Positions 37,584-46,108 of a DNA stretch of 64,000 nucleotides are shown one piece after another. The DNA is from Roseiarcus sp963813195. Lineage in GTDB: Bacteria; Pseudomonadota; Alphaproteobacteria; Rhizobiales; Beijerinckiaceae. The notes below the pieces were generated by a model. It was not told where the DNA came from. It ran no database searches and saw nothing but the letters and a program-made list of their open reading frames with translations. How positions within the stretch are numbered: the first letter of the stretch is position 1; the number at the start of each line of letters is the position of its first letter. The stretch is from contig CAWEYC010000036.1 in NCBI GenBank assembly GCA_963813195.1, positions 1 to 64,000 of the forward strand, given 5' to 3'. Made by a program: the position numbers and the translations under genes.

Positions 37584-37599
37584 AGATCAACGTTGATCT
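37584..37599. promoter_or_regulatory. Perfect 16-bp palindrome
   Basis: AGATCAACGTTGATCT is perfectly self-complementary. It lies 160 bases beyond the end of the DyP operon, with no gene start close by, so its role is unclear; a dimeric regulator site is possible. Confidence 0.4.
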
Positions 37600-37759
37600 T
37601 GCTGATAGCGACAGGCCTCAGTCTGAATTGTAGAGGTTGGCTGCCAGCGGCGAATTGCGGCAACGCCCACGGGCGGACAAGATCGCTTGCGCCCCGCAGG
37701 TTGGATCGAGAACCCGGATTACGGGAAGAGATCAGGGGCAATTGACGCTGGCTCTGGAA

Positions 37760-38656
37760 TTAAAACAAATAGCCCACCCTCAACTGAGCTTTGAACGTGT
37801 AAACGGGAAAATCCCTGATGATCGGAAAGCCGAACTCGGCCGAAACAACAGTATGCTCGGTCGGCTTCCAGCCGACCATAAAGTTGGCCGGCAGAAATAA
37901 TCGGCCCGTCTGGTTCCACACCGGCGTCCCATAGTTCAGTCGAATGTCCGGGCTCGGGTAGAGCGTGAAGAACAGGTTGTGCGGCAGGTTGACGTTGAGG
38001 GTCGGCGCAATGCGCAACTGCCTCAACATGGCGCCGTCGTCGTTGGCTTCGAAATCGACTCCGTAACGCACCTGCGGCGCGAAGTAGCTGCCGGGACTGA
38101 TCTCCGGAAGCATGGCGCGGACGACGAAACCCGTGACCTGTTCCCAAGCGTCGGAGGCCAGTCCGTTCGTTGCGGTCGGCGCGATGAGCTGCCCGCCGAG
38201 CGCGACGGCCCAGCGTTGATCGAGGTCGTACACGATCCACGCCTGAGTCAGCACGTTGCCGAAGCCGGACACTGTCGCGCCAGTTGGATTCGTCGGCGTC
38301 ACGCCGTTTGTCCACACGACCGGAATTTCGGCGCGGAAGTTCAACACCCATTGCGGCGCCAGCCAGATTGGCGCCTCTATCCGGGCGAACGGCGTATTCG
38401 TTTCGACTTGTTTGGTCGATCCCGCCTCGACGCCCGGACCGGGGGCTTCGGTATAGCGGTCAAGAAGCTCGATCTTGCCCAATGGCTAAGTCGGATCGTC
38501 GCCGTCGCCGGTCGCGTTCGTGACGTCAGGGCGATCCGAGTCGGCGAGAACGGGGCCCGCGAAGCTCAGAGCGACAGCGACAGCAGCGCAACGCGCAAGA
38601 GTGACAAGCGATCGTCTCTCTTGCGCGGACAACGTGCGTGGAAGCTTCAAGAGCAC
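37760..38656 (-). pseudogene. Outer-membrane beta-barrel-like protein with in-frame amber codon
   Basis: Reading from a GTG at 38656 (GAGG site upstream, 3 bases after the preceding gene) gives a signal peptide of the form RSLVTLARCAAVAVALSFAG ending VLADS, a short acidic linker, then a TAG at 38486-38488, then in the same frame 241 residues of beta-strand-rich protein ending ...LRVGYLF with the C-terminal Phe typical of outer-membrane barrels. The frame is continuous, so only the stop codon breaks the gene. Without the upstream part the product would lack export. The barrel resembles the 'transporter/meta-pathway phenol degradation-like' families only vaguely. Last gene of the DyP operon. 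Confidence 0.65.
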
Positions 38657-38659
38657 AGA

Positions 38660-39673
38660 TCACCTCATCGCCGCGAGATTCCTCCAAAAGGCCTCGAGAC
38701 TCTTCGTGCCGCCAAACAGCGTTGTGAAATTGGTTGAATCGACCAGAACGATGTCTCCGGCCCTCTCATCGTTCGGCGGCATCCACAAGAGGCAGTTGAA
38801 CTCCTTGTTACCCGCCTCGGTGAAAGGATGCGGACGATCGAGGTCGATCGGCTGCCGCGCGAGCACCTGGACGGAGCCCGCGTCTCCCGTCAGTTCATAG
38901 TGCGGCAGATGAGGGTGGAAGTTGAGGGTCGGGACGTCCCGCAAGAGGCCAAGGCTGTCGAGATCGTGAAAGGGCGTGAGCGGAGCGATTTCGCTCGTGC
39001 CTTTCACGAGCGCGGGCCGAAGGCCGTAGGTGTTGTGCACGGGAACGCCAAGGCCCTTCATCAACGATCGCGTATACTGCCCGAACCGCTGCTGGCGAGG
39101 CACGAGCCTGTCGCCGTGGTGCAGATATTCCACCTGGCGTTGCTTCATGTCCTCGGTGAAGCCGACGTCATGATGGGGCGCAAGCAGGAGACACGCGCCC
39201 TCCCGCTTCAACCATTCGCGGATCGCGGCGATCTCCTCCGGCGCCGCCTCCTGTTCGGACAGAATATGGTCGAGTCCGAACACCATCAGCGTGTCGGCGT
39301 CGGCGAGAATGCGTTCATCGATCGGCAGCTTGTATCCGGCCTGGTCGATGCGTTGGAAAACGGCGACCGGATGGCCCGTTGTTTCGCCGGCGATCTTCTG
39401 GAAACTCAGTGTCGAGCGGTGAAACAACTCGAGCGTTCCGGCGATGCCTTGAAGGAACTGCGCCGCGCTCCATTCCGGCGTCTCATAGGCTGGCCAGAGG
39501 ACGTTCCGAACCTCGGTCATGGTGGAGAAGCAATTCTCCATCGCCGCCGGATCGCGTTGCGCCTCCCAGGGATAGCTCCACGTCCAATATATGCTCACGC
39601 GCCGCTTGCCCGCTGTGTATTTGCGCGGAATGTGATCCTGATTGTAGGTCCGGGCGGAAGCTTGCGCTGACAT
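38660..39673 (-). CDS. Unrecognised 337-residue protein, glutamine-amidotransferase-like middle
   Basis: A soluble 337-residue protein without signal peptide. The middle (about 120-175) reads DADTLMVFGLDHILSEQEAAPEEIAAIREWLKREG followed by CLLLAPHHDVGF, the beta-alpha layout of class I glutamine-amidotransferase-like/DUF4159-type domains where a Cys nucleophile would sit; here the candidate is the Cys of ACLLL. The end has SVQVLAR and GDIVLVDSTNFTTLFGG. It follows the DyP gene by 29 bases and precedes the barrel gene by 3, so translation is probably coupled. Function unknown. Confidence 0.65.
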   Translation of the reverse strand: MSAQASARTYNQDHIPRKYTAGKRRVSIYWTWSYPWEAQRDPAAMENCFSTMTEVRNVLWPAYETPEWSAAQFLQGIAGTLELFHRSTLSFQKIAGETTGHPVAVFQRIDQAGYKLPIDERILADADTLMVFGLDHILSEQEAAPEEIAAIREWLKREGACLLLAPHHDVGFTEDMKQRQVEYLHHGDRLVPRQQRFGQYTRSLMKGLGVPVHNTYGLRPALVKGTSEIAPLTPFHDLDSLGLLRDVPTLNFHPHLPHYELTGDAGSVQVLARQPIDLDRPHPFTEAGNKEFNCLLWMPPNDERAGDIVLVDSTNFTTLFGGTKSLEAFWRNLAAMR

Positions 39674-39702
39674 AGGATCCTCCCATTTGCCGTGCGGCAG
39701 AC

Positions 39703-41036
39703 TCAGGCTCGCCCGTGGGCGTCCGGCGACGCGAGATAGCCAAGCGCCTTGAGACCCGGAAGAAAGAAGTACGCGCCGCCTCTTAACGTGGTGAAGGCCG
39801 GCAACCCGACGATTTTCTTGCGAATGGGTCGCTTGGGAATCTTGAACTCGAGCGTTCCGTCCTGCGCGCCGATGATCGGGTCGCGTTCGTTGCCCAACTC
39901 GTTGAAGTTCCGGTCGTTTGTCCAGACGTTCTGCGCGAACTCGAACTGGCGAATGAGGCTCGCGCAGATAACGAAGGCGGCGATCCCGCGCTCGACCCCG
40001 TCGTCGGGAGCGCCTTCGGGCAGGTGAGGCCCGTAGGGCGCGCCCCGCCTGATCATCCGGCGGCCGAATTCATGTTGTGCGCCGTATCGCGAGGATTCAT
40101 CCGGCGAATGTGCGAGCCAAGCGGGACCGCGTAGCCGTGCGGGTCCTTCTCCTTGTAGGAGAAGTCGTTGTTGCGCTGCATGTCGGCGCCCAGGGCCGGA
40201 TCGTCTTTCTCGGGCGCGAGCACGAGCGGCGCGCCGCTGCGCCAGCGCCCCATCAGCTTGGCCGCGATCAGTTCCTGCTCCTCCGGGCTATCGCCGTGCT
40301 GGCGGAGAAACTCGCGAAACTTCCCCACATGCTCCTCGAGCCGCCGGTAGGCCATGTAGCTGCCGTTCCGGGCAAGAATTTCGGGCCGCGGACTATCGGC
40401 GACCACGCCGTATTCGTCGGGATAGCCAAGGATGAACTCGCCTGGCTTCAAAGGCTCGCCGGTTCCCGGCGTCGGTTCGACGTCATTTCCCTCGATGGCC
40501 GGCTCCGACAACCTGTCGCGGTAGCCGAAATGCTCATGCGCGTATCCAAACGGCGGAATGGCCTGAAGGTCGAGCACGGAGAGGACCTCGACGCCGGGGC
40601 AGCCGGCGACAAGCTTCTGGTGTTCCGAGACGCATCGGTCGTGCTCCGCCGAGTTCCGCGCAAAGAGAATGACGATCGCATGCAGATCCGGGCTCGCAAG
40701 CCCACCGACCCAATGTTCGGGGGCGCTCTTGCCGGTGTCGCCCAACATTTCCGCCCGCGCCTGCATGCCCTGCTTGAACTCCTCAGGAAACGACGCGAGC
40801 GAAGCCTCGTCCAGACCTAGCGCTCGCAGGCCGTTCCAGGTGAAAGCCGCCGTCACCCAGCGCTTGTCGGCATCGACGCCAGCGCGCATCGAGGCCGCCG
40901 AATGAATCGTCTCTTTAATCGCCGACACCCAGGCACGCCCCCCGGCTCTATCGCGAAACGACAGAAATTCGTATCGAGCCGCGAGCGCCGGGGCGCGCGT
41001 CAGCAGGATGTGCTGGATGTCGTCGAATTCGAGCAT
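39703..41036 (-). pseudogene. DyP-type peroxidase, frameshifted
   Basis: Two frames form one dye-decolourising peroxidase of about 444 residues, a haem enzyme using H2O2. Frame 1 (41036 to 40053) has FGYRDRLSEP (170-179), equivalent to FGFxDGIxxP with the distal Asp kept but the second Gly replaced by Arg, and GSHIRRMNPRD with the proximal haem ligand H309. Frame 2 (40056 to 39703) supplies the C-terminus: MIRRGAPYG, GIAAFVICASLIRQFEFAQ, GAYFFLPGLKAL. Adding one A to the AA at 40067-40068 (plus strand) joins them. No signal peptide and no encapsulin cargo tail is evident. Central gene of the operon 42604-37760. Confidence 0.85.
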
Positions 41037-41122
41037 CGCGACATTCCTTTGTCCCTCGTTCGAGCGGAAATCGCAGATTACCGATCATCGCATCCCGGCC
41101 CATGCGATGGGGCTTGCACGCT

Positions 41123-41524
41123 TTACGACGTGCGTCCCCACGCCTGTGCGTCGATCTTCCACTTATCGCCGCGCTTTGAAAACGTATATGCGAGGGTGCC
41201 GGTCCGAGCGACGGTTTGGCCCTTGATGGTTACCGTGAGCGTCCCCGCTATGACGGCATACGCATCGGAGCCCTCCACGTTCCAGAACCCCATTTCGTAC
41301 GACAAGTGCTCGTGCGAGACCCCAAGGTCCTCACGCCACTTTTCTACGTCGGCAAGCCAATTGGCCGGAGCATTCGGGTTCAACCAGCGATAGGGTGCGA
41401 TGCCGTCAATGATGATGGCGGTGTCTCCAAAAACACTGAGGAAAAGTTTTGTATTCTGGGTGTTGAAACCGTTGATGTGATTGTCGATAAGGGTCTGGAT
41501 TTCTCTCGGGGGGTTGCCAGCCAC
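41123..41524 (-). CDS. SnoaL/NTF2-like domain protein
   Basis: A 133-residue protein of the NTF2-like cone fold: an N-terminal helix (IQTLIDNHINGFNTQNTKLF), FGDTAIIIDGIAPYRW, then the curved sheet VEGSDAYAVIAGTLTVTIKGQ and AYTFSKRGDKWKIDAQAWG. Such proteins are enzymes (isomerase, hydrolase) or binding partners. It lies 87 bases before the DyP peroxidase gene. Confidence 0.75.
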   Translation of the reverse strand: MAGNPPREIQTLIDNHINGFNTQNTKLFLSVFGDTAIIIDGIAPYRWLNPNAPANWLADVEKWREDLGVSHEHLSYEMGFWNVEGSDAYAVIAGTLTVTIKGQTVARTGTLAYTFSKRGDKWKIDAQAWGRTS

Positions 41525-41558
41525 GTCATCCTCCGCCCGACAATCTTGTCCCTAGGAA

Positions 41559-42086
41559 TCATTGCATCTCGTCAAGCATGGTCGAGAACGCGGCCTTCAG
41601 TTTGAGGGCCTTTTTGATTTCAGTGGCGCTCGCATACGGATACTCCGCGTATTCGAGGAAGCTCGGACATTGATGATCGCGGACAAACTTGACGAATGCG
41701 GCGGGGTTCGTCTGCCAGTCCACCGGGAAACCCTCGAGATTCTCGAACACCGTCCGCAGGCCGGTGATGCCGAACAGCGTAACCGCGTCTTCCGTATACT
41801 TATCGAAGTCGGTGTCGAAAATGCCCTGATACATGAAGTAGGTGTCCCCTTTGATGGGAAAGAGCACCCAGCGTAGGTAATGCAGCTGCAAGACGGCAAG
41901 GGCGTCCGGCTGCGCCGCGATCGTTTTCTCGATCTCTTTGGCGTATTTGTAGAAGATTTCTTCCCGGCCCGCGATAATCTTGGCTAAGATCGAGAAGCCG
42001 TAGCAGGCCGAAGTCTTTGGAAAGATGGGCCCGTAGCGCCCCTGTTCGACCTTGTCCTCGAAGTAGCCGCCCTTGGGGATCGCCAT
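41559..42086 (-). CDS. Unrecognised 175-residue protein of the DyP operon
   Basis: A soluble protein, no signal peptide. Distinct segments are YGPIFPKTSACYGFSILAKI, HYLRWVLFPIKGDTYFMYQ, GIFDTDFDKYTEDAVTLF, GFPVDWQTNPAAFVKFVRDH and SFLEYAEYPYAS. The aromatic, Asp-rich FMYQGIFDTDFDKY stretch resembles the ferredoxin-like halves of chlorite-dismutase/DyP-type haem proteins, where partner sequences read 'RYLLFxxxFD', but I cannot confirm it. Second gene of the operon, 74 bases after the membrane protein gene. Confidence 0.6.
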   Translation of the reverse strand: MAIPKGGYFEDKVEQGRYGPIFPKTSACYGFSILAKIIAGREEIFYKYAKEIEKTIAAQPDALAVLQLHYLRWVLFPIKGDTYFMYQGIFDTDFDKYTEDAVTLFGITGLRTVFENLEGFPVDWQTNPAAFVKFVRDHQCPSFLEYAEYPYASATEIKKALKLKAAFSTMLDEMQ

Positions 42087-42160
42087 CGCGGCCGGCTTCG
42101 ACCAGTCCTGTGTCTTCGGATTCGCTCGCCATTGCGTCGGCCCTTCCTTGATGTGTTTCC

Positions 42161-42604
42161 TCAGGGAATGCGTCTGTTGTCGTGGACCGGTTCCACCGGC
42201 GGCGCCGGAGCCGCCGGCAAGAACAGCCGCGCAAGGCGATTGAACGGTCCCCGCAACAGGGCGTATGGCACGAGCGCCAGGACAGTCGCTGTAAACAGCA
42301 GCTCCAGCGGATAGATAAACTGGACTGTCAAGATCTGATAGACGCAGTCGAGCGCGATCGCTAGCAGAAACGGCGTCATCGCTCCCCGCCAGCCCTCGTG
42401 GAGCAACTGCAAACGCCTCTCAGGGCGTGTAAGCATCGCCCATAGATAGCCCTGCCGTCCCTCCCGTGCATCCTGGATGCCGGCCCGCAGCGCCAACAAG
42501 CTCGCCATCGTCGGCTGGACGAGGAATCGCAAGCTCAAGGGGCCACTTGGCCGCGCGAGAAAATTATCCCAACCGCGGCCGATCATTTCTAACAGAGCGC
42601 TCAT
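42161..42604 (-). CDS. Small membrane protein heading the DyP operon
   Basis: A 147-residue protein with an N-terminal soluble part (GRGWDNFLARPSGPLSLRFLVQP, ALRAGIQDAREGRQGYLWAML) and two or three membrane helices (about 88-128, AIALDCVYQILTVQFIYPLE and ATVLALVPYALLRGP). It ends with a Pro-rich tail. The DAREGRQGYLWAML stretch with two Args between a helix and a membrane segment recurs in small alphaproteobacterial membrane proteins of unknown role. First gene of the operon. Confidence 0.65.
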   Translation of the reverse strand: MSALLEMIGRGWDNFLARPSGPLSLRFLVQPTMASLLALRAGIQDAREGRQGYLWAMLTRPERRLQLLHEGWRGAMTPFLLAIALDCVYQILTVQFIYPLELLFTATVLALVPYALLRGPFNRLARLFLPAAPAPPVEPVHDNRRIP

Positions 42605-42959
42605 TACGCAACCCCATTAGCAGCAAAAAAATAACCGTGCGCTCAATCGAAAAGTTAGTCAACCGCAACGCTGCCAACGAATTCGATTGTTTGTTGTTAC
42701 TGTAAAACCTGCTGATCGACCGCGGCTGGACAGCGGGATCAATGTGATTTCGAAGGCGATGTTCGCGGGCGTGGCGGACGTTGGGCCGCAAGACTTGTAC
42801 ACTGTGAAGCGCGACTCGTGCCTGCAACGGAGTTGACTTCATACGCCAGCCCGCGGTCGGCGTCGAATGACCGCTTGGGGTCCCGATAGCCGAAATTCAA
42901 CTAGCCCTCCGCGCCCCTGCGCCTTGACCATATCGCCCCCGCGTCCCAAGAGGCGCGCC
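42605..42959. other. Intergenic stretch with A/T-rich promoter region
   Basis: The first ~100 bases (42605-42705) are clearly AT-richer than the surroundings and should carry the promoter of the minus-strand DyP operon; I cannot place -35/-10 boxes confidently. From 42702 to 42836 the plus strand has a 44-codon open run (ending in TGA) whose middle, KAMFAGVADVGPQDLYTVK, reads like protein; it may be a gene remnant. No complete gene is visible. Confidence 0.4.
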
Positions 42960-43253
42960 ATGAGCGCTGCGCCCGAAACATCCGATTCGTCCCCGACGCT
43001 GGAAAGCGTGATCCTCGCGCTCTGCGCGCAGGCGCGCGCCGGGCGCACGATCTGCCCGACTGACGCGGCCCAGGCGTTCGCCGCCGCGCGCGGCGAGGGG
43101 GAACTCGGCTGGCGTGCGCATCTGCAAGGCGTGCGCGCCGCCGCGGTGCGCCTCGCCGATGACGGCCGCATCGTCATCTACCGCAAGGGCAAGCCCGTGG
43201 ATCCGCACGACTTTCGCGGCGTCTATCGCCTCGGCGCGCCGAACGTCGAATGA
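42960..43253 (+). CDS. DUF3253 family protein
   Basis: A 97-residue protein with the DUF3253 layout, a winged-helix-like small domain: LESVILALCAQARAGRTICPTDAAQAFA, WRAHLQGVRAAAVRLADDGRIVIYRKGKPVDP and DFRGVYRLG. AGAGG stands before the ATG. Function unknown; members are common in proteobacteria and may bind DNA. Confidence 0.82.
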   Translation: MSAAPETSDSSPTLESVILALCAQARAGRTICPTDAAQAFAAARGEGELGWRAHLQGVRAAAVRLADDGRIVIYRKGKPVDPHDFRGVYRLGAPNVE

Positions 43254-43263
43254 CGGTCCGGCT

Positions 43264-44055
43264 TCACGGCCCCGGAAACCAATCGTCGATCCGCCCGCTC
43301 GCGCGGTAGGCGAGGAGGCCGATCCATTCGTGGATGGCGAGATCGAACAGGCGCAGGCCACGCGCCGGTTCGAGATTCATCCGCCAATCGCGCCCGCCGC
43401 CGAGCGAGCGGTAGTCGACGGGATAGGCGCGAGCCGTGAACCCCGCCTTGACGAACAATCCCATCGCGCGCGGCATGTGATAGGCGGAGGTGACGATGAG
43501 CCAGGTCTGCTCCGGCTGGGGATGCACCAGCGCGGCCGTGAAGCGGGCGTTTTCGTCCGTGTTGCGCGACCGGTCTTCGATTGTGATCCGCGCGGGATCG
43601 ACGCCGAGGGCGGTGAGGAGCTTGCGCCCCTCGATTGCCTCGGTCGAACGCGAATTCCAAAGCGTCGCGCTGCCGCCGGTGTAGACAAGGCGCGCTTGAG
43701 GGTAGCGCCGCGCCAGGATCGCCGTCTCGGTCAGGCGCGCGGCGCCTTCTTCGAAAGTCGTCTGGCCGCGCGCCGCGCTCGCGTCGTCGTCGATCGCGCC
43801 GCCGAGCACAATAATGCCGTAGGGCGCCGGAGCGTCGGCGGGGAACTGCGGAAAACGGTCCTCCAGCGGTTCGATCAACGTTGCGCCGACCGGCGCCATG
43901 CTCACGACGAGGAGCGCGCCCAAGCAGACGAGCGCCAGCGCGCGCGCGAACCGAACCCCATGCGGAATGAGCCATACGCCGAGGATTGCGCCGATCAACA
44001 GCAGCGTGACCGGCGCCGCGACGAACCACAGTATCTTGGAGGCGACAAAGAACAT
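43264..44055 (-). CDS. YdcF/ElyC-type DUF218 membrane protein
   Basis: A 263-residue protein with two N-terminal membrane helices (about 5-55) and a DUF218 domain: IIVLGGAIDDD, RYPQARLVYTGGSA, DPARITIEDRSRNTDENARF and WLIVTSAYHMPRAMGLF. ElyC/SanA/YdcF relatives act in envelope polysaccharide or lipid-carrier metabolism, but the reaction is unclear. The ATG at 44055 begins the first helix. It converges with the DUF3253 gene. Confidence 0.85.
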   Translation of the reverse strand: MFFVASKILWFVAAPVTLLLIGAILGVWLIPHGVRFARALALVCLGALLVVSMAPVGATLIEPLEDRFPQFPADAPAPYGIIVLGGAIDDDASAARGQTTFEEGAARLTETAILARRYPQARLVYTGGSATLWNSRSTEAIEGRKLLTALGVDPARITIEDRSRNTDENARFTAALVHPQPEQTWLIVTSAYHMPRAMGLFVKAGFTARAYPVDYRSLGGGRDWRMNLEPARGLRLFDLAIHEWIGLLAYRASGRIDDWFPGP

Positions 44056-44312
44056 TGGTTTCGATCCCGCCTTCGCCTCGCGTCGCGTTGCGAGCCGGCG
44101 CCCCCGCGCCTCCGGCCGCCGACCCCGGACAGCAGGTCCGCGCCGACCGAGAGAGTCCGTTATCAAGCGAGTATTGAGATTTTCTCATCGCCGCCGACTT
44201 TCGTCTTGTCTACTGCGTTTATCGTTTTAACCGTCTGTGCGTTCGCTCCTGCCCCGGCGTTCTTGTCCGGCGGCGCGCGTTCGCTTAGCCTGCTCCCAGG
44301 AAAGAGGTTCCC

Positions 44313-45344
44313 ATGCAATTCAGCCCCACTGTGGTCGAAGCGATCGGCAACACGCCGCTGATCAAACTCAGGGCGGCCTCCGAAGCGACCGGCTGCACGA
44401 TTCTCGGCAAGGCCGAATTCATGAACCCCGGCGGGTCGGTCAAGGACCGCGCCGCGCTCGCCATCATTCGCGACGCCCTTGAGCGCGGCGCGTTGCGGCC
44501 CGGCGGGGTCATTGTCGAGGGCACCGCCGGCAATACCGGCATCGGCATCGGCATGGTCGCCTCGTCGCTGGGCTTTCGCAGCGTCATCGTCATCCCCGAC
44601 ACGCAGGCGCAGGAGAAGAAAGACATGCTGCGCCTTGTCGGCGCCGAGCTGGTCGAAGTGCCGGCCGTCCCCTATTCCAATCCGAACAATTACGTTAAAT
44701 ACTCCGGACAACTCGCTGAGATTCTTGCGAAATCCGAGCCAAACGGAGCGATCTGGGCGAATCAGTTCGACAATGTCGCCAATCGCCGCGGCCACTACGA
44801 AACGACCGGGCCGGAGATTTACGCCGATACGGAAGGGCGCGTCGACGGCTTCGTCAGCGCCGTCGGCTCCGGCGGCACGCTCGCGGGCGTCGGCATGGCG
44901 CTCAAAGAGCGCGATGCGCGCATCAAGATCGCGCTGGCCGATCCCTACGGCGCGGCGCTCTATGCCTTTTACACGAAGGGCGTGCTCGAGAGCGAGGGCT
45001 CTTCGATCACCGAAGGGATCGGCCAGGGGCGCGTCACCGCCAATCTCGAAGGCGCACCGGTGGACTTCGCCTACCGCATTCCCGACGTGGAGGCGGTGCA
45101 GATCGTATTCGACCTCGTCGAACACGAGGGCCTGTTGCTCGGCGGCTCCTCGGGGATCAATATCGCCGGCGCGATGCGTCTCGCGCGCGAACTCGGCCCT
45201 GGCCACACCATCGTTACGCTGCTCTGTGATTCCGGGGCGCGCTATGCCTCGAAATTGTTCAACGCAGCTTTTCTACGCTCCAAGAACCTCCCCGTCCCAT
45301 CCTGGCTCGAACGTCGCGCCAGCGCCCCGCAGGCTTTCATCTGA
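44313..45344 (+). CDS. cysK: Cysteine synthase A (O-acetylserine sulfhydrylase)
   Basis: A 343-residue PLP enzyme making cysteine from O-acetylserine and sulfide. NPGGSVKDR carries the PLP Lys44; EGTAGNTGIGIG is the substrate loop (about 70-79); SAVGSGGTLAG binds the PLP phosphate; GSSGINIAGA is near the end. GAAAGAGG precedes the ATG. Two bases after its stop starts the alaX-like gene, so the two are translationally linked. The YNNPYNYV variant near 135 (PYSNPNNYVKYSG) matches the longer CysK group that includes fungal-type enzymes. Confidence 0.93.
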   Translation: MQFSPTVVEAIGNTPLIKLRAASEATGCTILGKAEFMNPGGSVKDRAALAIIRDALERGALRPGGVIVEGTAGNTGIGIGMVASSLGFRSVIVIPDTQAQEKKDMLRLVGAELVEVPAVPYSNPNNYVKYSGQLAEILAKSEPNGAIWANQFDNVANRRGHYETTGPEIYADTEGRVDGFVSAVGSGGTLAGVGMALKERDARIKIALADPYGAALYAFYTKGVLESEGSSITEGIGQGRVTANLEGAPVDFAYRIPDVEAVQIVFDLVEHEGLLLGGSSGINIAGAMRLARELGPGHTIVTLLCDSGARYASKLFNAAFLRSKNLPVPSWLERRASAPQAFI

Positions 45345-45345
45345 A

Positions 45346-46065
45346 ATGACCGAACCGCTCTTCCGCGAAAATTCCTACCGGCGCGAAGTCGAGGCGCGCG
45401 TGCTGGCCGCCCAGCCAAACGGAATCGTCCTCGACGGCACGGTCTTTTACGCCCGCGGCGGCGGCCAGTCGGGCGATCGTGGCGAGTTCCTATTCGGCGA
45501 CGGCTCTTCCACCGCCATTCTCGACGCGGTCTACGACGCCGACCGCCGCACGATCCTGCATGTTCCCGCCGAGGGCGCCAAACTCCCCGCCCCTGGCGAA
45601 AGCGTCGTGGCGCGGCTCGACTGGGACCTGCGTTTTTCGCGCATGCGCGCCCATACCGCCTTGCATCTCCTGACCGCCGTGCTGCCCTACCCCGTCACCG
45701 GCGGTTCGGTCGGCGACGGCGACGGCCGGCTCGATTTCGACTCGGGCGAAGCCGTCCTCGACAAGGCCGAGATCGAGCGCCGGCTCAACGAGTTGATCGC
45801 GACGGACGCCGAAATCCGCACGCGCTGGATCAGCGACGACGAACTTGCGGCCAATCCGACCCTGGTCAAGACGATGTCGGTCAAGCCGCCGACCGGGACC
45901 GGCCGCGTCCGGCTGGTCGAGATCGTCGGCCTCGATCTGCAGCCCTGCGGCGGCACCCATGTGGCGCGGACCGGCGAAATCGGCCGGGCGCTGGTCACCG
46001 GCATCGAGAAGAAGGGCAAAATCAACCGGCGCGTCCGCATTGCGCTTGAGAACACCGCCGATTAG
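45346..46065 (+). CDS. Alanyl-tRNA editing protein (AlaX-like)
   Basis: A 239-residue stand-alone editing domain that hydrolyses Ser- or Gly-tRNA(Ala). The zinc site is complete: H103-TALH107 and C201-GGTH205. The FYARGGGQSGDRG N-terminal segment and the VEIVGLDLQPCGGTHVA segment are standard. Its ATG lies one base after the cysK stop. Coupling with cysteine synthase is seen in alphaproteobacteria and could reflect serine control, but that is inference. Confidence 0.92.
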   Translation: MTEPLFRENSYRREVEARVLAAQPNGIVLDGTVFYARGGGQSGDRGEFLFGDGSSTAILDAVYDADRRTILHVPAEGAKLPAPGESVVARLDWDLRFSRMRAHTALHLLTAVLPYPVTGGSVGDGDGRLDFDSGEAVLDKAEIERRLNELIATDAEIRTRWISDDELAANPTLVKTMSVKPPTGTGRVRLVEIVGLDLQPCGGTHVARTGEIGRALVTGIEKKGKINRRVRIALENTAD

Positions 46066-46108
46066 CGTTGCGTCGCCTCGCGGCTCCAGCAGGGACTCAG
46101 GATTCAGC

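Larger units (their letters stand above)
36780..37759. other. Long non-coding stretch with repeats
   Basis: About 980 bases without a convincing gene. It holds a 10-base-period repeat array (37101-37170), an inverted repeat ACAATC/GATTGT at 37324-37342, and a 16-base palindrome at 37584-37599. The open frames crossing it are short and Arg/Pro-rich, without recognisable domains. Confidence 0.55.

Noticed and set aside
42702..42836. 44-codon open run resembling protein sequence
   Set aside because: No start codon with ribosome site and no recognisable family; kept only as a possible remnant in the intergenic entry.
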